A stretch of DNA of 64,000 bases from Caldilineales bacterium (GTDB taxonomy: Bacteria > Chloroflexota > Anaerolineae > Caldilineales > Caldilineaceae): positions 1 through 64,000 of the forward strand of contig JAAXGZ010000041.1 in assembly GCA_012271135.1 (NCBI GenBank), read 5' to 3'. Shown piece after piece: positions 60,408 to 64,000 of the stretch. The notes below the pieces were generated by a model, which saw only the letters and a list, made by a program, of their open reading frames with translations, ran no database searches and was not told the DNA's origin. The translations under genes and the position numbers were made by a program. The first letter of the stretch is position 1, and each line of letters begins with the position of its first letter.

Positions 60408-61460
60408 CTACAGTGTGGTTTTCAGCCGCTGCTTGCGCTGATGCCTGGTCACCGCGATATCCAGCAACCGATTTAGGAGATCCGGATAGGACAGCCCGGA
60501 GGCTTCCCACATTTTGGGGTACATGCTGATGGAGGTGAAGCCGGGTATCGTGTTCACCTCGTTTAGATGGATTGTATGGTCTATCGGGTCCACCAGAAAA
60601 TCCACCCGTGCCATGCCGCAGCAGTCGAGGGCCTTGAACGCGCGGATGGACATGGCCTGCAAAGCGACTGTCATCTCATCCGGAACCGGTGCCGGCACCA
60701 GCAACTCGGAACCCGCGTCGGCATACTTGGCTGCATAGTCGTAGAAGTCGTTGCCCGGCCTGATCTCACCGGGAAGGCTGGCTTTGGGGTTGCGGTCCCC
60801 AAGTACGCTGACCTCCAGCTCGCGTGCATTGAGCACGGCTGTTTCGACCAGGACTTTGTTGTCGAACTGGCGGGCGTGGTGGAGCGCAGGGATCAGGCCG
60901 GTCAGCTCGTCGACGCGCGACACGCCCACGCTGCTCCCCATGTTGGAAGGCTTGACAAACAGGGGCAGACCCAGGTCTGCTGCCAATGCGTCCGGATCCT
61001 GGTGGGCCACGTCCTCCGCCGTATCGAGGCGCAGGGTCCGGTGGGCTACCAAGGGCAGACCGGCCGCTTGCAGGAGCGGTCGGGCGACCGCCTTGTCCAT
61101 GGCCAGGGCACTGCCCAGGACCCCGCTGCCCACGTACGGCAGACCGGCCAGTTCAAGCAGGCCCTGTACCGTGCCGTCCTCCCCGTGCGGTCCGTGCAGG
61201 ACCGGAAATACAACCTCCACCTCTGCCAGTGCCGTGCGCGTGTCGCGGTCGGGCAGGTGCAGGCCATCGGGCGGCGGCGCGGGGCCAGCCGCCAACAGCG
61301 TGCGGGCGTCGGGTCCGGTCAGCCATCGGCCTTCAGCGGAAATGGCCATGTCCACAATGTCGTGTCCCGCCTTGGCCAAGGTCGTCCGCACGCTGGCGGC
61401 GCTCCGCAGCGACACTTCGTGCTCGCTGCTGCGGCCCCCGTAAATCAATGCAACTTTCAT
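60408..61460 (-). CDS. ddl: D-alanine--D-alanine ligase
   Basis: This ATP-grasp ligase makes D-Ala-D-Ala for peptidoglycan stem peptides. It has 350 residues from ATG at 61460: VALIYGGRSSEHEVSLRSAA at the N-terminus, HGPHGEDGTVQGLLEL, PLFVKPSNMGSSVGVSRV for ATP, and HLNEVNTIPGFTSISMYPKM with the Mg-binding residues. A slightly longer frame begins at 61469. It sits between murB and ftsQ. The serine pattern in HEVS is normal for ligases making D-Ala-D-Ala; vancomycin-type change was not assessed. Confidence 0.96.
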   Translation of the reverse strand: MKVALIYGGRSSEHEVSLRSAASVRTTLAKAGHDIVDMAISAEGRWLTGPDARTLLAAGPAPPPDGLHLPDRDTRTALAEVEVVFPVLHGPHGEDGTVQGLLELAGLPYVGSGVLGSALAMDKAVARPLLQAAGLPLVAHRTLRLDTAEDVAHQDPDALAADLGLPLFVKPSNMGSSVGVSRVDELTGLIPALHHARQFDNKVLVETAVLNARELEVSVLGDRNPKASLPGEIRPGNDFYDYAAKYADAGSELLVPAPVPDEMTVALQAMSIRAFKALDCCGMARVDFLVDPIDHTIHLNEVNTIPGFTSISMYPKMWEASGLSYPDLLNRLLDIAVTRHQRKQRLKTTL

Positions 61461-61482
61461 ATGGCGCACCGCCTTGCGGTTG

Positions 61483-62475
61483 TCATGCGGACGGATCGAG
61501 CAGCGCGGCGGTATACCGGTCCGCCTCGCGTCCGGCCAGGCCGATTTCCGGCTTCAGCCAGATGCCGGTCTCGTTCCGGACCCGTACCTGTACGGTTGTC
61601 ATCAGTTTCAGCACATCGGCTGCGCGCCCTGTCCCGGGTTTGCCCAGGTTCACCAGGAAGTTGGCATGGAGGGTGTCCACCCCCACGGTGCCGCAACGCA
61701 GGTTCTTGCAACCCGCCTGTTCGATCAGTGCACCGGCAAATCCGTTGGGCGGATTGCGAAACGTGCTGCCTAGGCTGGGCAGCACCGGTTGGCTGCGGCG
61801 CCGATGGTCGAGGTTGGCCTTGGCTGTGGCCCGGATCCGCTCGGGATTCCCGGGAAGGAGCCGGAAGCGGGCTCGTATCACGGGTGCCGGGGGCACACGG
61901 CGGTTGGCTGCGGTCCGCTTGAGCGTGCTGTCGCGATAGGCGAGGTCCAGTTCCTGCACCGGCAGCCACTCCGGTCCCTGCTCCGGCATCGCAACCTCCG
62001 CAGCGACCAGATTTTGGGCGGTGTCGCTGCCGTGGGCGCCGGCGTTGCCGACGACGGCGCCGCCCACGGTGCCGGGTACGCTCACCGCCCACTCCAGACC
62101 GGTCAGGCCCTTTTGGATCGTCAAACGTGCCAGTTGTGCAAGGGGCATGCCGCTGTCGGCCCGGACCAGCACACCATCTGGCCGCGGATCAAAGACAACC
62201 TCCCGGCAGAGGTTCAGCACGGTCAACCCTGGGATGCCATCATCGAGAATCAGGGTGTTCGAGCCTCCTCCCAGCACAAACGGAAACTGTCCCTCGGCCT
62301 GCGCACAAGCCGCCAGGCGTGCCAGATCGGTCGCGCGCCGCACTGTAGCCAGAACCTCGGCTGGGCCTCCGATGCGCATGGACGAGTAGGGGGCGAGACT
62401 GGTTTCCATCCGCGGGTCCAAATTCAGTGTCCGGGCCATGCGCAGCACAGCCGCAGGATTCCAGGGGCCAGCCAT
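61483..62475 (-). CDS. murB: UDP-N-acetylenolpyruvoylglucosamine reductase
   Basis: MurB reduces the enolpyruvyl group to make UDP-MurNAc using FAD and NADPH. The 330-residue chain has [15 protein letters not shown], the FAD loop [35 protein letters not shown], and the substrate-site [20 protein letters not shown] late [10 protein letters not shown] carries the conserved Glu. The compact form and lack of the insertion are typical of type II MurB. It starts five bases after murC. Confidence 0.95.
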   Translation of the reverse strand: MAGPWNPAAVLRMARTLNLDPRMETSLAPYSSMRIGGPAEVLATVRRATDLARLAACAQAEGQFPFVLGGGSNTLILDDGIPGLTVLNLCREVVFDPRPDGVLVRADSGMPLAQLARLTIQKGLTGLEWAVSVPGTVGGAVVGNAGAHGSDTAQNLVAAEVAMPEQGPEWLPVQELDLAYRDSTLKRTAANRRVPPAPVIRARFRLLPGNPERIRATAKANLDHRRRSQPVLPSLGSTFRNPPNGFAGALIEQAGCKNLRCGTVGVDTLHANFLVNLGKPGTGRAADVLKLMTTVQVRVRNETGIWLKPEIGLAGREADRYTAALLDPSA

Positions 62476-62480
62476 CTACT

Positions 62481-63962
62481 TCAATCCCGGCAGACCGAAA
62501 CACTGCGGGACGGTGGTGGGTTCTGCGCAAGAGCCGCCGCTAGTTTGTCGGTCAGTCGGGGAATGTCCCCGGCGCCCATCAGGATCACCGCATCCCCTGT
62601 GTGCAGCCGTTCCGACAAGTGCGCCAATGCCTCGTCGAACGACCCGGCATGCATGACGTGGGAGTGAACCACCAGATGGCTCAGAGCTGCTCCGTCCATG
62701 CCGGCCGCAGGTGTTTCCCGGGCCGCGAAGGTCGGAAGGATTAGGACGCGGTCAGCTTGCGCGAAGGCGTTCCCGAATTCGGGCTGAAGGGCTGCCGTAC
62801 GGCTGTAGGTGTGGGGTTGGAACACGGCCCAAAGCGTACCGTGGGGAAACCGGTGTCTTGCCGCCAATAGGGTTGCACGAATTGCCGATGGGTGGTGGGC
62901 ATAGTCGTCGACAAGGACGATGCCGGCGGCCGTGCTTCGTATCTCGAACCGTCGGTCCAAGGAACGATACGACGCTGCTGCTGAGGTGATGGCTGCGGGT
63001 TCTCCGCCCGATGCCCGTGCCGCCAGCCAAGCCGCCGCCGCGTTGGCCCGGGCATGGGCTCCGGGTGCCTGCAGCCTCAGTTCGTGAGCCACACCCGTTG
63101 CCCTTTCCCGCAACGTCATGGCACTGCTTTCAGGACGGCTGGGCGCTTCGGTGATCCAGTCTGCGGAAGGATGGGTGCCGAAGCTGACAAGTTGGGCCGG
63201 GCCGACCAGGCCGCCGCCGACCCACTCCCGCAGGTTGCGGTCGTCCGCGTGGTAGATGAGGGTGCCACCCGGTTGCATGCGGCCCGCGAACGTCGTGAAT
63301 GCAGTGCGCAGTTCGCCAAACGACCGGTAGCAATCCGGGTGGTCCCATTCCATTGACGTGACGACGGCCACAGTTGGACACAGGCCCAGAAACATGTGGT
63401 CGTATTCGTCGGCTTCGATCACGAACAACGAGCCTTGTCCGTCCCTGCCGCCCGGAAGGTCCGGATGCCGGGCTCCGACGATGTGCCCGGCATCCACGCC
63501 CGCGGCCTGGAGCATCCAGACGCACATGGCGGTCACTGTGCTCTTGCCGTGTGTTCCGGCAACGGCGGTCACCTGATTTCCGGCAAGCATTGCCGGTAAG
63601 AACGCTTCCCTCGTTACGACCGGCAGCCCCAGGTCCCTGGCGGCCGCCCATTCGGCGTTGTGCCAGGGAACCGCACTGGATCGCAGGATCGCATGTGGTC
63701 GCGCCGCCTTTGGAAGGGCGCGAAGGAAGCGGCCGTCCTGGACGGTGAACACGGTGATGTCCCGTCGGGACAAGTCGTTCGTGGCCGGCCCGGGACTGGG
63801 CTCGCTGCCGGTTACGGCGCAGCCGCGCTCGAACAGCACGGCTGCGATCGCGGACAGACCGGCTCCGCCGATGCCGATGATGTGGCAGCGGAAGTCCCGG
63901 GGATTGGCACGCAGCTGTTCCTGCCACGGGATGCCGCAGGGCAAGGTTTGTTCGATCGTCAT
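62481..63962 (-). CDS. murC: UDP-N-acetylmuramate--L-alanine ligase
   Basis: MurC adds L-Ala to UDP-MurNAc. The 493-residue protein has the N-terminal Rossmann motif IIGIGGAGLSAIAAVL, the Mur ligase ATP-binding loop VAGTHGKSTVTAM, LFVIEADEYDHMFLGL, and VLVDDYAHHPSAIRATL in the C-terminal part. The start at 63962 agrees with the family. The gene is first in the visible murC-murB-ddl-ftsQ-ftsA-ftsZ run. The run probably continues upstream past the window edge, where murG or ftsW would be expected, but only 38 bases remain. Confidence 0.96.
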   Translation of the reverse strand: MTIEQTLPCGIPWQEQLRANPRDFRCHIIGIGGAGLSAIAAVLFERGCAVTGSEPSPGPATNDLSRRDITVFTVQDGRFLRALPKAARPHAILRSSAVPWHNAEWAAARDLGLPVVTREAFLPAMLAGNQVTAVAGTHGKSTVTAMCVWMLQAAGVDAGHIVGARHPDLPGGRDGQGSLFVIEADEYDHMFLGLCPTVAVVTSMEWDHPDCYRSFGELRTAFTTFAGRMQPGGTLIYHADDRNLREWVGGGLVGPAQLVSFGTHPSADWITEAPSRPESSAMTLRERATGVAHELRLQAPGAHARANAAAAWLAARASGGEPAAITSAAASYRSLDRRFEIRSTAAGIVLVDDYAHHPSAIRATLLAARHRFPHGTLWAVFQPHTYSRTAALQPEFGNAFAQADRVLILPTFAARETPAAGMDGAALSHLVVHSHVMHAGSFDEALAHLSERLHTGDAVILMGAGDIPRLTDKLAAALAQNPPPSRSVSVCRD

Positions 63963-64000
63963 GTGCGGATGACCACTTCCGGTTCCGCTGGCCGCGACCG

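Overview
The window comes from a high-G+C bacterium, most likely an uncultured environmental lineage. Chloroflexota is my best guess at about 0.5 confidence. The guess rests on the gene mix: fused GlyRS, a giant alpha-2-macroglobulin lipoprotein, lipoprotein-type envelope proteins, and a scatter of phytanoyl-CoA dioxygenase, SMP-30, creatininase and aldo/keto reductase genes. No rRNA or taxonomic marker was compared. The window is mostly housekeeping chromosome, densely packed, with many 4-base ATGA/GTGA gene overlaps.

Layout. 0.6-5.4 kb (minus): a complete BmpA-type nucleoside ABC importer (ATPase, two permeases, lipoprotein). 5.6-10 kb (minus): RecJ, an Fe-S PD-(D/E)XK nuclease and a metallo-beta-lactamase-fold protein with decayed metal ligands. 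10.3-16.8 kb: aspS (minus) diverges from a SNF2 helicase and its small SWIM-like partner. 16.8-18.6 kb: a membrane-anchored SDR and a dead IS607-type serine transposase. 19.0-21.4 kb (plus): a disulfide-bond operon encoding a DsbA-like thioredoxin, a DsbB-cytochrome c fusion and an Ig-like membrane protein. It runs directly into pth and mfd, then a site-2 protease, fused glyQS, a small conserved-looking protein and a UvrD-like helicase.

32.9-41.2 kb (plus): two cyclophilins, the second a two-domain lipoprotein, then a 2,042-residue alpha-2-macroglobulin lipoprotein without a thioester. 41.2-49.3 kb: metabolic and accessory genes (SMP-30, PhyH dioxygenase, creatininase, an AlbA_2/Schlafen-type regulator with lower G+C, two aldo/keto reductases, a DinB-like protein). 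49.4-51.8 kb (minus): rpsF, rpsR with a 146-residue acidic extension, and a parvulin foldase. 52-54.3 kb: a methyltransferase and an orphan, shortened TnpB. 54.5-56.5 kb (plus): greA-lysS. 56.6-64 kb (minus): a division/cell-wall cluster murC-murB-ddl-ftsQ-ftsA-ftsZ, followed by tRNA-Pro(CGG) with its own terminator.

The most interesting points are the DsbB-cytochrome c fusion beside DsbA, the strongly extended zinc-free bS18, the internally shortened but catalytically intact TnpB, the degenerate SWIM partner of the SNF2 helicase, and the AlbA_2 protein with an added C-terminal beta-rich region. Three foldase genes, a thiol-oxidation pair and the macroglobulin together suggest heavy investment in exported-protein quality control. 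I found no CRISPR array, prophage or recognisable multi-gene defence system.
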